Source of the DNA: Roseiarcus sp963767245 | GTDB taxonomy: Bacteria; Pseudomonadota; Alphaproteobacteria; Rhizobiales; Beijerinckiaceae | NCBI GenBank assembly: GCA_963767245.1 | Contig: CAVYDG010000023.1 | Span: 1-64,000 of the forward strand | Direction of reading: 5' to 3' | DNA: 64,000 bases | Shown here: in pieces, positions 8,558-19,500 of the stretch | Position numbering within the stretch: position 1 is the stretch's first letter | Layout: each line of letters begins with the position of its first letter | Position numbers and translations under genes: made by a program | Notes under the pieces: model-generated | The model's input: only the letters and a program-made list of their open reading frames with translations | Told to the model about the DNA's origin: nothing | Databases searched by the model: none

Positions 8558-9397
8558 TCACTCGTCGCCGAGGAAATGGAGGATGGCGAAGTTGAACTGG
8601 TCCGGGTCCTGCAAGAAGGCGAAATGGCTCACGTTCGGCAGGATGAGCAGGCCCGCGTGGGGAATGGTCGCGGCGATATATTCGGTGTGGGCGCGCTTGA
8701 TCGCCTCGTCGTGGTCGCCGTCGACGACGAGGACGGGCGTCTCGATCGCCTCGAGCTCGGCGTCGGTCCAGTTGGGCTCGCCGAACCACATCTTGCTGAT
8801 CTGATCGACGAAGGCGGCGTATTCGTTCGGCGTCGACGAGAGGGCGGCGTATTCCTTGCCCGCGCGCGCGATGAAGGCGGCGAAGGTCGGGTTCTTCTCG
8901 ACATCCTCCACGACGCCCGAGGTCCTGGTGTTGGCGGCGAAGGCGAACACCTTGCCGATCCGGTCCTTGTGCCTGAGCGCGAGGTCGATGCCGATGATGC
9001 CGCCGTCGCTCCACCCGACGATGTCCGCCTTCGAGATCTTGAGTGCGTCCATCAGCGCCACGACGTCGTCGGCCATCAGGTCGTATCCGTAGGGCCGCGC
9101 GTCGCGGGTCGAGCGGCCGTGGCCGCGACTGTCCATCAGGATCACGGTGTGGCGCGCAGCGACCGCGGGAACCTGATTGCCCCAATAGTCGCTGTTGGCG
9201 AGACCGCCGTGTAGGAAAATGACCGGCGAGCCGCTGCCATAGATCGCGTAGTGGATCTTGATGCCATTGGCGTCGGCCATGCCGCTGCGGCCGGTTAAGA
9301 TCGGCGCCGGAGTCGGCGGCAGGGTTCGCCACCGCTCGAGCGCGCCGGCGGGCAGGGCGATCAGAACGAAGAGGGCGGCGAGGGCAAACCGGCGCAT
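8558..9397 (-). CDS. Exported alpha/beta-fold hydrolase
   Basis: The 279-residue protein from ATG 9397 starts with a signal peptide (MRRFALAALFVLIALPAGAL). The alpha/beta hydrolase landmarks are in order: oxyanion HGG in VIFLHGGLANSD, the strand MDSRGHGRST, the nucleophile elbow GWSDGG with Ser130, the acid in VVDGDHDEAI, and the histidine in LPNVSHFAFL. The nearest type is the Pfam Abhydrolase_1 group of esterases and haloperoxidase-like enzymes; the substrate cannot be told. An open extension of 20 codons upstream of the chosen start has no signal-peptide logic. It stands alone between fragments. Confidence 0.85.
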   Translation of the reverse strand: MRRFALAALFVLIALPAGALERWRTLPPTPAPILTGRSGMADANGIKIHYAIYGSGSPVIFLHGGLANSDYWGNQVPAVAARHTVILMDSRGHGRSTRDARPYGYDLMADDVVALMDALKISKADIVGWSDGGIIGIDLALRHKDRIGKVFAFAANTRTSGVVEDVEKNPTFAAFIARAGKEYAALSSTPNEYAAFVDQISKMWFGEPNWTDAELEAIETPVLVVDGDHDEAIKRAHTEYIAATIPHAGLLILPNVSHFAFLQDPDQFNFAILHFLGDE

Positions 9398-9413
9398 CGA
9401 GGTGAAGTGGCAG

Positions 9414-9716
9414 CTATTCCTTGAGGCTGGTGTTGGCGGACTTTCTGTGCAGAACACCGCTACCTACGACGCCCCGATTTCTGAACGATACCACAGCGCC
9501 AGGAGCACGGCTGCCTTGGATAATTCGCCGGCGGCCGGTACCTGTCAACACGTAGCGACCTCTCACGTCGTCCCACCGCACAAGGTTGTCTCGGACCACG
9601 TTCTCTCGGAGCAACATCGTCATTGGATCGTGCACATGAGCGGGCGCAACATCTCCATGCGCGTCCACGCTTTTCAAAGCCTCAACAAGTCTCTTTTCAA
9701 GCAGTCGCCCAAATGC
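9414..9716 (-). pseudogene. Unrecognised gene fragment
   Basis: The minus-strand frame contains LLEKRLVEALKSVDAHGDVA followed by VHDPMTMLLRENVVRDNLVR and WDDVRGRYVLTGTGRRRI, which reads like real protein with a small winged-helix flavour but matches no family I know. It meets the truncated NmrA-type gene head to head near 9700, where neither has a proper 5' end. It is treated as a 5'-truncated remnant; the frame may also be chance. Confidence 0.25.
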
Positions 9717-10528
9717 TACTCGCGGGAGGCTACCCGATCCGCGCCGTGGCCCGCGACGAGGCAAAGGGTAAGATCTGGGCCGACAAGGGCTGTCAAGCAG
9801 CTATCGCGAACCTCCACGATGCTGACGCTCTGACTGCCGCATTTGCCGGCGCTGACGGCGTCTTCCTGATGACGCCTGCTAATTACGATCCTGAGCCCGG
9901 CTTTCCGGAGACGCGGGCCAACGCCCTCGTGATCGAGAAAGCGATCGCGAGAGCCCGGCCGCGCAAGGTCGTGTTTCTGTCGACGGTCGGCGCGCAAGTC
10001 GCCGAACCAAATCTCCTAAACAACTCGAAGATCACCGAGGAGACGCTGCGCCAATCGCCGATGCCTGTCGCGTTCTTGCGTGCCGGCTGGTTCATGGAGA
10101 ATGCGTCATGGGAGGTCGAAGCTGCGCGGAACGGCGTGGTGCCTAGCTTTCTGCAGCCGCTTGATCACGTCGTTCCGATGGTGGCGACGGCGGATATCGG
10201 TCGCATGGCCGCGGCGCTCCTTCAAGAGAGCTGGAACGGCGTTCGGATCGTCGAGCTCGAAGGGCCAAGTCGTTACTCGGCCGCCGATATTGGACGTGCC
10301 TTTGCCGCCGCTCTCGGCCGCGAAGTCCGCATGGAGCCTGTTCCGCGCGAGACCTGGGAGAAACTCTTCCGCTCGCAGCGCATGAAAAACCCTATGCCGC
10401 GCATCCGCATGATCGACGGTTTCAACGAAGGCTGGATCGACTTCGAGCGTGCCGGCGAACACCGCCGGGGCACCGTGACCCTCGAGACCGTCATCATCGG
10501 GCTGACCACCAAACGAGACACAACATGA
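9703..10528 (+). pseudogene. NmrA-like NAD(P)-binding protein lacking its N-terminal dinucleotide motif
   Basis: From VAQMLLAGGYPIRAVARDEA onward, the 275 residues match NmrA/quinone-reductase-type atypical SDRs: GADGVFLMTPANYDPEPGFP, KVVFLSTVGAQVAEP, and FLRAGWFMENASWE are present. The family's opening beta strand with GxxGxxG is missing; the frame upstream (MDRAHERAQHLHARP) is not homologous. The last 2-3 codons overlap an ATG (ATGA) of a next reading frame at 10525, as in operons. Loss of the nucleotide-binding loop should abolish function. It is a remnant with a 5' breakpoint near 9700. Confidence 0.75.
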
Positions 10529-10614
10529 CGACCAGATTCACAGTTTCAGGTACGCGCTTGGTATGGCGCGGATCGCCAGCTTCGCTCTTATCCGCGGCGC
10601 GGGCCGCGAATTAA
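10525..10614 (+). pseudogene. Start of a gene overlapping the NmrA stop, truncated after about 10 codons
   Basis: ATG 10525 overlaps the NmrA TGA (ATGA) and reads MTTRFTVSGTRLVWRGSPAS before TAA. The first ten residues look like a native start in an operon, while the rest looks like chance sequence, so a breakpoint probably lies near 10555. Too short for any functional call. Confidence 0.3.
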
Positions 10615-10674
10615 CCGCCCGCCGTCAATGCGGGATGTCGGCCGCGTTCGAACACAGGTTAGCCGCCAGCCGTC

Positions 10675-11214
10675 GTGAGGGCGGCCCATGTGCTCGGCGT
10701 CGAGTTCGTCGTCGCCCCCTGCCTGTCGCCCGAAAAGCGGCCCAAGGATCGCGCGGGCTGGATCGCGCTCGGGCAGCGGCTCGCGCGCACTCGCGATATG
10801 ATCGAGCGCGAAGGCCTCCGCTTCGCCTGGCACAACCACGATTTCGAATTCGAACCTTTGCCCGACGGCAGCTACCCCATCGAACATATTCTTGGCTCAG
10901 ACCTCGCCTGGGAAGCAGACGTCGCCTGGGTGACGCTCGGCGACGGGGACCCGATTGAATGGATCGACCGTTATCGCCACCGCATTCCGCTTATCCATGT
11001 CAAGGACGTCGCTCCGGTCGGCGAAAGGATTAATGAGGACGGCTGGTCCGACCCCGGCGAGGGGGTGCTGCCGTGGCCGGCGCTGTGGAGCGCGTGCGTG
11101 GCGGCGGGCGCCGAGGTCATGATCGCCGAGCACGACAATCCGAGCGACTTCGACCGGTTCGCTCGCGTGAGCTGTACGGCCATGCGGACGTTCTTGCGGG
11201 CGACGCCGTCATGA
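10675..11214 (+). pseudogene. Sugar phosphate isomerase/epimerase (xylose-isomerase-like TIM barrel), N-terminus missing
   Basis: The 179 residues contain the core of the AP-endonuclease-2/xylose-isomerase-like barrel: LRFAWHNHDFEFEPLPDGSY, WEADVAWVTLGDGDP, RIPLIHVKDVAP and EVMIAEHDNPSD carry the metal-binding Glu, His and Asp positions. Family members are about 250-280 residues, so roughly 80-90 N-terminal residues are lacking; an in-frame TAG lies five codons before the GTG at 10675. It overlaps the following Gfo/Idh/MocA gene by 4 bases (ATGA), the usual pairing for sugar or inositol catabolism. Translation from the GTG would give a partial barrel, so it is probably non-functional. Confidence 0.7.
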
Positions 11215-12347
11215 GCGTCGGCGTCGGCATCGTCGGTTGCGGCAACATCTCCGAAGTCTACCTTGTCAACGCGAAGCTCTTTCGCGACATTCGCGTTGTC
11301 GCCTGCGCCGACATCGACGTGGAGGCTGCCAAGCGTCAGGCTGACCGTCATGGCGTCGTCGCCGCCAGCGTCGCCGATCTTTTGAAGCGCGACGACGTCG
11401 ACGTCGTTCTCAACCTGACCATTCCCGAGGCCCACCCTGAAGTGTCGCTCTCCGCGCTCGAAGGCGGAAAGCACGTCTACAGCGAGAAGCCGCTGGCGAC
11501 GACCGTCTTCGATGGCGAACGAATCCTTGCCGCCGCCGAGCGGTGTCGTCTCCGCGTCGGCGCGGCGCCCGACACGATTCTTGGCGCGGGGTACCAGACC
11601 GCGCGTCGGGCGATCGACGTGGGCAAAATTGGCCGGCCCTTGTCCGCGGTAGCCGCGATCATGTCCCATCGCATGGAACAATGGCATCCGAACCCTGGCT
11701 TTTTCTTCCGGAAGGGCGCCGGTCCGGTGCTCGACATGGGGCCCTACTACGTGTCCGCGCTGGTCAGCCTGCTCGGGGCCGTCTCGTCGGTGCAGGCGGT
11801 CGCAAAGATTGGCTTTGCCGAACGGGTGGTGTCCACCCCAGGCTCAAAGCTCCTCGGGCAGACGATCCGCGCGGAGACGCCGACGTCCGTCCAGGCGCTT
11901 CTCGAATTCGCCTCGGGCGCGCAGGCAACCTTTCTCGCGAGCTGGGATGTGTGGAAGCACAGTTTGCCGCCGATCGAGCTGCATGGTGAGATCGCGTCTC
12001 TGCGCCTGCCGGACCCGAACTGGTTCGGAGGCCGCGTCGAGATCGCGGAGGGCCACGATGGATGGCGTACGATTTCAGCGCGTCGGGAGCCGTTCTCTGC
12101 CGCCAACTGGCCTTTGTCGAAGCCTGCCTACGCCAATTATCGCGGGCTCGGACTTGCCGACATGGCCCGCGCGATCGTCGAAGGCCGCCCGCATCGCGCC
12201 GACGGAAGGTTCGCACTCCACACGCTCGCGGCAATGACGGGCATGCTGGACGCGGCTGCCGACGGCCGAAAGGTCGCCATTACTGTACCGTGCAAACGGC
12301 CCGAGCCGTTCAGCGTGCGCGAAGCGAAGAGCTTGCTCAAGGGCTAG
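11211..12347 (+). CDS. Gfo/Idh/MocA-family NAD(P)-dependent oxidoreductase
   Basis: The 378-residue protein from ATG 11211 opens with the Rossmann motif GVGIVGCGNISEVYLVNAKL, continues with ADIDVEAAKRQADRHG and the family signature GKHVYSEKPLATT, where the EKP lysine contacts cofactor and substrate. The C-terminal beta-sheet domain contains GPVLDMGPYYVSALVSLLGA, matching the 'DxGxY/H' catalytic motif. Enzymes of this type oxidise a hydroxyl of a sugar or inositol. The start overlaps the stop of the upstream isomerase (ATGA), implying translational coupling, so the broken isomerase may reduce its expression. Substrate is not known. Confidence 0.88.
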   Translation: MSVGVGIVGCGNISEVYLVNAKLFRDIRVVACADIDVEAAKRQADRHGVVAASVADLLKRDDVDVVLNLTIPEAHPEVSLSALEGGKHVYSEKPLATTVFDGERILAAAERCRLRVGAAPDTILGAGYQTARRAIDVGKIGRPLSAVAAIMSHRMEQWHPNPGFFFRKGAGPVLDMGPYYVSALVSLLGAVSSVQAVAKIGFAERVVSTPGSKLLGQTIRAETPTSVQALLEFASGAQATFLASWDVWKHSLPPIELHGEIASLRLPDPNWFGGRVEIAEGHDGWRTISARREPFSAANWPLSKPAYANYRGLGLADMARAIVEGRPHRADGRFALHTLAAMTGMLDAAADGRKVAITVPCKRPEPFSVREAKSLLKG

Positions 12348-12604
12348 GCTTGAACCGGTCCGTTGCGCTCGCCCACAACAATTTCGCGACCCGTAACACC
12401 AGCTGGCCTCCAAGCCTGTTTCGGAATCATGGACCTCGCGTTTGAGCCCGTCCCAGCGCTTCGACTCAAATCGACGATAGTGACAGCTCCTGCTGCCTGA
12501 AAGTTTCTGACGGAAATGAAGATCCTTGGTGGTCCTCAGGGGTCATCAGTTTACGCGCGAGAGAGAGCAGTAAGGTCCCTCGGATCATCCGGACGAAATT
12601 CCCG

Positions 12605-13070
12605 CGGCATTGGAGCGCGAAGCCGATCTGGAGTGGCTGATGATCGACTCCACCATCGTTCGAGCGCATCAGCACGCGGCGGGCGCAAGCCGGCAAAAAA
12701 GGGGGGCGATGCCCAGGGCCTTGGCCGGTGTCGGGGGGCTTGAGCACGAAAATCCACACCGCAGGCGACGCCCTCGGCAATCCGGCGCGGCTCATCGGGG
12801 TCGCCATGGCAGCGCAAAGACATCGCCTTCTCGCACGAGCTCGTCGAGGGCTACGCCATTGCCGTCACGATCGTCGACAAAGGCCACGACGACGATCACC
12901 TCTGTGACAGAATCGCCAAGAGCGGAAGCGAGGTCTGCATCCCGCCAAAGCGCAACCGGACCGTCCAGCGCCCCTATCCGCCGACCTGTACAATGAGCGC
13001 AACATCATCGAGCACTTCTTCAACAAGCTCAAACAGTTCCGCCGCGGCGCGACCCGATAGACCTTTGGTA
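12605..13070 (+). pseudogene. Decayed IS5-family (IS427-like) transposase
   Basis: DLEWLMIDSTIVRAHQHAAG matches the first catalytic aspartate region of IS427-type transposases and is closely like DFEYLIVDSTIVRAHQHAAG of the complete copy at 36581-37426. After it the frame breaks several times; pieces such as TKIHTAGDALGNP, and further on YNERNIIEHFFNKLKQFRRG (third catalytic residue region), appear in other frames. Several indels make it a dead copy. It lies between the oxidoreductase gene and the glgE region. Confidence 0.8.
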
Positions 13071-13670
13071 TAGTTGCGGGACTTGCCCGATCCTCCCCTC
13101 GCCGCTGGCGACGATCCTGAGCGCGTCGTTAGGCAACGGCCGCTTCAATTCGAGAGCCTTAGGCGCAGCCGCAACCTAAAGAGCGCGCTTGTCTCGTTTG
13201 ACCGGCGCGCTGGATGCGGGCCGCGATGTTGCGTCGTCGATCAGCACGTTGGCGTCGGCGTCGGTCTTAGTGGACCAGCGACGCGGCGACGTTGACCACG
13301 GGCGGCGGCTCCGCGCTAAAGCAGCGGTCGTTCGCAGACGGTGCCGCGAAGGCGCCAGATCGCCCCGTTGCTGACGCTGCGGCTCAACCCCGAATGTGCG
13401 GAGAGCGGGAGAAAGCTGCCGTAACGGAAGGCGACAGAGGCGCCTGGAGCGACCGTTCCGGAAAAGCTACCAGTTCCGCCAAAAGCCTGGCATCTTTCGG
13501 GTCCAGCGTGTCGAAACCTTCGGTGAACAAGTGGTAGACTGGCATGAAGAGGTTATGTCGCGCTGCACTCCTGATCCAGCGCGCGCTCGCCGGCGATCGG
13601 CAGGGGGCCGCGGTGGACCCATTGAACAGGGGCGGTCCCGATCCATCTTCCGGAGCGCTATTGAGACGAA
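13071..13670. other. Gene-poor stretch upstream of glgE
   Basis: About 600 bases with no recognised gene on either strand. It must contain the promoter of the glgE-treS operon, or the operon has lost it, since the N-terminal part of GlgE also looks shortened. No clear promoter motif was identified. Confidence 0.35.
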
Positions 13671-16580
13671 ATGATGTTGCGGTATAGAAACATAGCCCGG
13701 ATCGGCGCGCGCGAGCCAGTCACCGGCGCATTGTCGGGATCGGCAGGCGCGCTCGGGTTCGATGCCGTTGCGCTGACCGGAGGCCGCCTGGACGACGTTG
13801 GACGCGCCGCGGTAGGCGGGCTCGGCGTTTTTCTTGACCTGCCGGCCGGGCAGCTCGAACCCTGGCTGGAAGCCGGCGTTGTCGGCTTTTGCTGCGAGGC
13901 CGCACACGAGAGACCGCCCGCTTCATGGAAGCGGCTGATCACGCAAGCGCGCGGCCCGTATCCGGAGACCTTATTCCTGGCCTTCACCTACGGGGCGGCG
14001 CCCGCAGCGATCACCGCGCTCGCGCAATGCGGCTTCGACGCAGCGGCCTCCTCGTCCTGCTGGTGGGATTTTCGCGCGGCGTGGATTGACGAGGACGCGG
14101 CGCGCGTCGAAGCGCTCGGCGAGGTGATCGCGCTTACGGAGCCGCCGTCCGGACCGCGCCCGATGACGGAGCGCGCGAGGCGGCGGGCGCTCATGCTTGC
14201 CGCTCACTACGCGCCTCTCTGGATGATGACCCTTGGGTTCGAGGCTGGCTTCGAAGCCGAGGTCGCCGCCATCAACGCGCGCCGGCGGGAGCAGCCCGAG
14301 CTCTTCGCGGGGCCGGCGGCGCGGCTACTCTCGGCGCCCGGGGCCGAGGTCGCAGTGCTCGCGCGCGGCAGCAGAGCGGCGCCTCGGCTCGTGTTGGCGT
14401 TGAACCCGAACCCCGATGAGGGCAGCGCGCTCCCAGCTGAGGTGGTGCTGTCCGGGATCGGCTGCGCCGGTGGTACCCTGGTTCCGCTTGACGAGGCCGG
14501 GTCTGCCCATGGGCCGATCGCGGCCTGGGGGACGTTCGAAATGGCTCCGGCCGAGGCTCGTGCGTATCGCTTCTCGCCGGCGAAGCCGATCCGCCGCCCC
14601 GCTCCCCCCGGGGCCCAGCGCGCCGCGACGCTGCCGAGGATCGCGATCGAGGCTGTGCGGCCGGTCGTCGAGGGCGGCAGGTTCGCAGCTAAGGGCATCG
14701 CGGGCGAGATGGCGCGAATCGAGGCCGACTTCATCAGCGACGGGCACGGCAAACTCGCCGCCGATCTCCTCTGGCGGCCTGCCGACACGAACGAGTGGAA
14801 GCGGACGCCGATGTCGGACCTCGGCAACGACCGGTATGCGGCAGTTTTCCCGCTGGAGCGAGTCGGGCGCTATTTCTTTACGGTCGAGGCCTGGCACGAC
14901 GTCTTCGCGAGCCTGCTTGAGGACATCTCCAAGAAGCGGGCGGCCGGGATAGCTGTGGGGCCGGAAATCGATGAGGCGATGGCGCTACTAGCTGTGGCGG
15001 CGGGCAAGTCCAACGGGCCGATCGCCGCGCTTTGCGCGACACTGGAGGCGGCTGAGTTCGAAGAACGGCTGCGGCTGATCACTGAGCCCGAGACGGCGGC
15101 GCGAATGCGCGCCGGTGCGGCGCGACCTTTCCTGGTGCGGCTTGAACCGGAGATGCCGCTCGAGGCGGAGCGCTCGGTGGCCGGGTTCGCGAACTGGTAC
15201 GAGATCTTCCCACGCAGCCAGAGTGGCCATCCGGCCCGCCACGGCACGTTTGCCGATGTGATGGCGCGGCTACCGGCGATCCAGGCGATGGGCTTCGACG
15301 TGCTCTATTTCCCGCCGATCCATCCAATCGGCCGGATCCATCGCAAGGGGCGGAACAACGTGCTGACGGCGCTACCCGAGGATCCGGGCAGCCCCTATGC
15401 GATCGGCTCGGACGAAGGGGGACATGACGCGATCCATCCGGCACTCGGCACGCTCGAGGACTTCCGCCGGCTTTGCGACGCCGCTTCAGGGCAGGGGATC
15501 GAGATTGCGCTCGATTTCGCGATCCAGTGTGCGCCGGACCACCCGTGGGTCCGCGAGCATCCGGAATGGTTCGAGTGGCGGCCCGACGGCACGATCCGCT
15601 ACGCGGAGAACCCGCCGAAGAAATACGAGGATATCGTGAACGTCGCGTTCTATGCGCCGGGCGCGGCGCCGGCGCTCTGGGAGGCGTTGCGGGATGTCGT
15701 GCGGTTCTGGATTGACCAGGGGGTGCGCATATTCCGAGCGGACAATCCCCACACCAAGCCGTTGTCGTTCTGGGAGTGGCTGATCGAAGACATCCGCGCA
15801 CGCGACCCGGATGTGATCTTTCTTGCTGAAGCGTTCACGCGGCCGACGATGATGTACCGGCTAGCGAAGATCGGGTTCTCGGAGTCGTACACGTATTTCA
15901 CTTGGCGCAACACCAAATATGAGCTCACTTCGTACTTCACGGAGCTTGCCAAAGAGCCGGTGGCGGAATTCTTCCGCCCGCACCTATTCGTCAACACGCC
16001 GGACATCAATCCCTTCTTCCTCCAGACTGGCGGACGGCCGGCGTTCCTGATCCGCGCGGCGCTCGCCTGCACGCTCTCGGGGCTCTGGGGGATGTACAAC
16101 GGCTTCGAGCTTTGCGAGTCCCGCGCACTGCAAGGGCGCGAGGAGTACATCGATTCCGAGAAATACGAGATCCGCGCCTGGGACTGGGACCGAGCCGGCA
16201 ATATCAAGGCTGAGATCAGCCGGCTGAACCTGATCCGCCGCGCCAATCCGGCGCTGCACAGCCATCGCGGTCTCGAGTTCCTCAATGCCTTCGACGACAC
16301 GGTGCTTTACTATGCGAAGACCACTCCGGACGGGCGCAATACGCTGCTGGTTGCCGTCAGCCTCGATCCCCGGCGGGCGATCGAAACGGAACTCGAGATT
16401 CCCCTGTGGCGTTTCGGTCTGCCGGACGAGGCCTCGATCGGGGCGGAGGATCTGATGCGTGACCGATCGCTGATCTTTTATGGCAAGCGCCAGCGCGTAC
16501 GCCTCGACCCGAGCGATCTCCCCTTCGCCATATGGCGGCTCGACAACCCGGGCGGACGCCGTTACGGGGCGGCGCCATGA
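13671..16580 (+). CDS. glgE: Alpha-1,4-glucan:maltose-1-phosphate maltosyltransferase
   Basis: The 969-residue enzyme transfers maltosyl units from maltose 1-phosphate to alpha-1,4-glucan in the cytoplasm. Residues about 1-310 resemble the shortened amylase-like barrel that precedes GlgE in Rhizobiales (FLAFTYGAAPAAITALAQCG, SSSCWWDFRAAWIDEDAARV). GlgE proper starts near residue 322 with the beta-rich DUF3416 domain, followed by the GH13_3 barrel: GFANWYEIFPRSQSG, MGFDVLYFPPIHPIGRIHRK, the nucleophile Asp691 in RADNPHTKP and the acid/base Glu720 in FLAEAFTRP. The N-terminal extension seems shorter than in rhizobial relatives of about 1,080-1,140 residues, so its 5' end may be lost or the start lies elsewhere. 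The stop overlaps treS by 4 bases. Confidence 0.93.
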   Translation: MMLRYRNIARIGAREPVTGALSGSAGALGFDAVALTGGRLDDVGRAAVGGLGVFLDLPAGQLEPWLEAGVVGFCCEAAHERPPASWKRLITQARGPYPETLFLAFTYGAAPAAITALAQCGFDAAASSSCWWDFRAAWIDEDAARVEALGEVIALTEPPSGPRPMTERARRRALMLAAHYAPLWMMTLGFEAGFEAEVAAINARRREQPELFAGPAARLLSAPGAEVAVLARGSRAAPRLVLALNPNPDEGSALPAEVVLSGIGCAGGTLVPLDEAGSAHGPIAAWGTFEMAPAEARAYRFSPAKPIRRPAPPGAQRAATLPRIAIEAVRPVVEGGRFAAKGIAGEMARIEADFISDGHGKLAADLLWRPADTNEWKRTPMSDLGNDRYAAVFPLERVGRYFFTVEAWHDVFASLLEDISKKRAAGIAVGPEIDEAMALLAVAAGKSNGPIAALCATLEAAEFEERLRLITEPETAARMRAGAARPFLVRLEPEMPLEAERSVAGFANWYEIFPRSQSGHPARHGTFADVMARLPAIQAMGFDVLYFPPIHPIGRIHRKGRNNVLTALPEDPGSPYAIGSDEGGHDAIHPALGTLEDFRRLCDAASGQGIEIALDFAIQCAPDHPWVREHPEWFEWRPDGTIRYAENPPKKYEDIVNVAFYAPGAAPALWEALRDVVRFWIDQGVRIFRADNPHTKPLSFWEWLIEDIRARDPDVIFLAEAFTRPTMMYRLAKIGFSESYTYFTWRNTKYELTSYFTELAKEPVAEFFRPHLFVNTPDINPFFLQTGGRPAFLIRAALACTLSGLWGMYNGFELCESRALQGREEYIDSEKYEIRAWDWDRAGNIKAEISRLNLIRRANPALHSHRGLEFLNAFDDTVLYYAKTTPDGRNTLLVAVSLDPRRAIETELEIPLWRFGLPDEASIGAEDLMRDRSLIFYGKRQRVRLDPSDLPFAIWRLDNPGGRRYGAAP

Positions 16581-19500
16581 GCCGGCGCCGCCGCGCGGCT
16601 CGGCCGTTGGCCGCCGAACCGCTCTGGTACAAGGATGCGGTCATCTATCAGGTGCACGTGAAGTCGTTCTTCGATTCGAACAACGACGGCATCGGCGACC
16701 TGCCCGGGCTGACCGCGAAGCTCGACTATATCTCCGAGTTGGGGGCGACCGCGATCTGGCTCCTGCCCTTCTATCCCTCGCCGAGGCGCGACGACGGCTA
16801 CGATATCTCCGACTACCGTGCCGTGCACCCCGAATATGGCACGATGCGAGACATGCGCCGGTTTATCGCGGCCGCGCACGCGCGCGGTCTTCGCGTGATC
16901 ACGGAGCTTGTAGTCAACCATACCTCCGACCAGCATCCCTGGTTCCAGCGCGCGCGCCGCGCCAAGCCGGGATCGGCATGGCGCAGGTTCTATGTCTGGG
17001 CCGACAACGACCGCGGCTACGCCGATGCGCGGATCATCTTCACCGATACGGAGAAATCGAACTGGACCTTCGATCCTCTAGCCGAGGCGTATTTCTGGCA
17101 TCGCTTCTATTCGCACCAGCCGGATCTCAACTTCGACAATCCGCGCGTGCTCCCGGCGGTGCTCGGAGCAATGCGGTTCTGGCTCGATCTCGGCGTGGAC
17201 GGCTTCCGGCTCGACGCCGTTCCTTACCTGGTCGAGCGCGAAGGAACGGACTGCGAGAACCTCCCGGAGACGCACGCGATCATCAGGCGCATCCGCGCCG
17301 CCCTCGATCGGACCGCCAAAGGTTGCATGTTGCTCGCCGAGGCCAACGAGTGGCCGGAGGACGTGCAGGAGTATTTCGGCGCCGGCGACGAGTGCCACAT
17401 GGCGTTCCACTTTCCGCTGATGCCGCGCATGTACATGGCGATCGCCCAGGAGGACCGTTTTCCGATCACCGACATCCTGGGCCAGACGCCGGAGATTCCG
17501 GATGCGTGTCAATGGGCGATTTTCCTGCGCAACCACGACGAACTGACGCTCGAGATGGTGACCGACGCGGAGCGCGATTATCTCTGGGAAACCTATGCGA
17601 CTGACCGCCGGGCGCGGCTCAACCTCGGCATCCGCCGCCGTCTCGCGCCGCTGCTCGAGCGTGACCCGAGGCTGATCGAGCTGATGAACGGCCTCCTGCT
17701 CTCGATGCCGGGCACGCCGGTAATCTATTACGGCGACGAAATCGGGATGGGCGACAACATCTATCTCGGCGACCGCGACGGGGTGCGCACGCCGATGCAA
17801 TGGTCGCTCGATCGTAACGGCGGCTTCTCGCGCGCCGATCCGGCGCGCTTGGTGCTGCCGCCGATCATGGACGCGATCTATGGCTACCAGGCAGTGAACG
17901 TGGAGGCGCAGGCGAGTAATCCACATTCGATTCTGAATTGGACGCGCCGGATGCTTGCGGTTAGGCAACGCCACCGCGCCTTCGGACGTGGGCGAATCCG
18001 CATCCTGCATCCCGGAAATAGAAAAATTCTTGCTTTTCTCCGGGAGTTCGAAGCCGAGGGTGCGGAGGAGACGATTCTCTGCGTATCCAACCTCTCGCGC
18101 ACGGCGCAGGCGGTGGAACTCGATCTTGTGCAGTTTGCAGGAAGGACGCCCGTCGATCTGCTGAGCGGCTCGGTGTTCCCGCCAATCGGGCAGCTCAGCT
18201 ATCTGCTGACCCTCCCGCACCACGCTTTCTACTGGTTCAGCTTGGCGAAGGATACGGCGATGCCCGCCTGGCGCGTGCCAACCTCCGAGCCGCTACCCGA
18301 ACTTGTGACGCTGGTAATGCGCCACGAGATCGGAGAGCTGTTGGCGCCCGAGCCAAAGCGCATCATCGAACAGGAGATTCTCGCCCCCTATCTCGCGCGA
18401 CGGCGCTGGTTTGCGGCCAAGGACCGCAAGATCAGTTCGATCGGGATCGCGCGCGCCAACGTGATTCGCGGGCACGCCAGGGACTTCGTGCTCTTCGAGA
18501 TCGGGGTCACGACGGTGGGGCGGCAGGATCGCTACTTTCTGCCAGCGGGTATCGTTTGGGAGGACGAGAAGCCGCCGGCAATCGTGCAACAACTTGCGCT
18601 GGCGCGCGTGCGCCAGCACCGGCGCATGGGTTTTCTCACGGATGCCTTTGCGGTCGATCCGCTGCCGGCGGCGGTCTTGGCGAGCCTCGCGACGGGACGC
18701 GTGGAACCGCTTCCGGATGGCGAGCTGCGTTGGCTTGCAACCAGCCAGGCAATTCCGTCCGCGCCGCCAGGGATGGAGATCCGCCGGCTTTCGGCCGAAC
18801 AGTCCAACACCTCGCTGATCCTCGGCGACATCGCGGTCTTGAAGATCCTCCGGCGGGTCCAAGCCGGACGCCATCCGCAGACCGAAATGACCCGGTACCT
18901 CACTGAGCTGGGCTATGCCAACAGCCCTGCTCTGTTCGGCGAGATGGTGCGCGTGGATGCCGACGGCACGCCCGAGACGCTCTTAATCGCCGAGCGGTTC
19001 GTGCGCAACCAGGGCGATGCCTGGCAGTGGACGCTCGACAGGGTCCGGCGCGGCATCCATGCGCCGGCGCTTACCGGAACTGACGACGAGGCGGGGCGAG
19101 AGGCGATTGCTGCCTACCAGCCGTTCGCGAGGGTGATCGGGAAACGCCTTGCCGAGATGCACGCCGTGCTGGCAAGCCCAACAGACGATCCCGCATTCAC
19201 GCCCGAGCGGGTCGGGGCGGGCGAGACAAAGGCCTGGGCGACGGCGGCCAGTGAGGAGGTCGATCGGGCGTTGCTGACCCTCGAAAACTTCAACGCCTGG
19301 CGAGACGATGCCGAACGCGAGGGTGCGAAGGAATTGGTCGCGCTCCGCGGCCCGCTCGGGACCAAGATCCAGGAGCTTGCCGAGGCCGGCGTCGGGACGC
19401 TGAGGACGCGCTTGCATGGGGACTTTCATCTCGGTCAGATCCTTGTCGCGGGAGACGATGCGATCCTGATCGACTTCGAGGGCGAGCCATCCAAGCCGCT

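Noticed and set aside
8306..9214. 302-codon plus-strand frame opposite the alpha/beta hydrolase
   Set aside because: Shadow of the hydrolase, whose catalytic motifs are clear on the minus strand.
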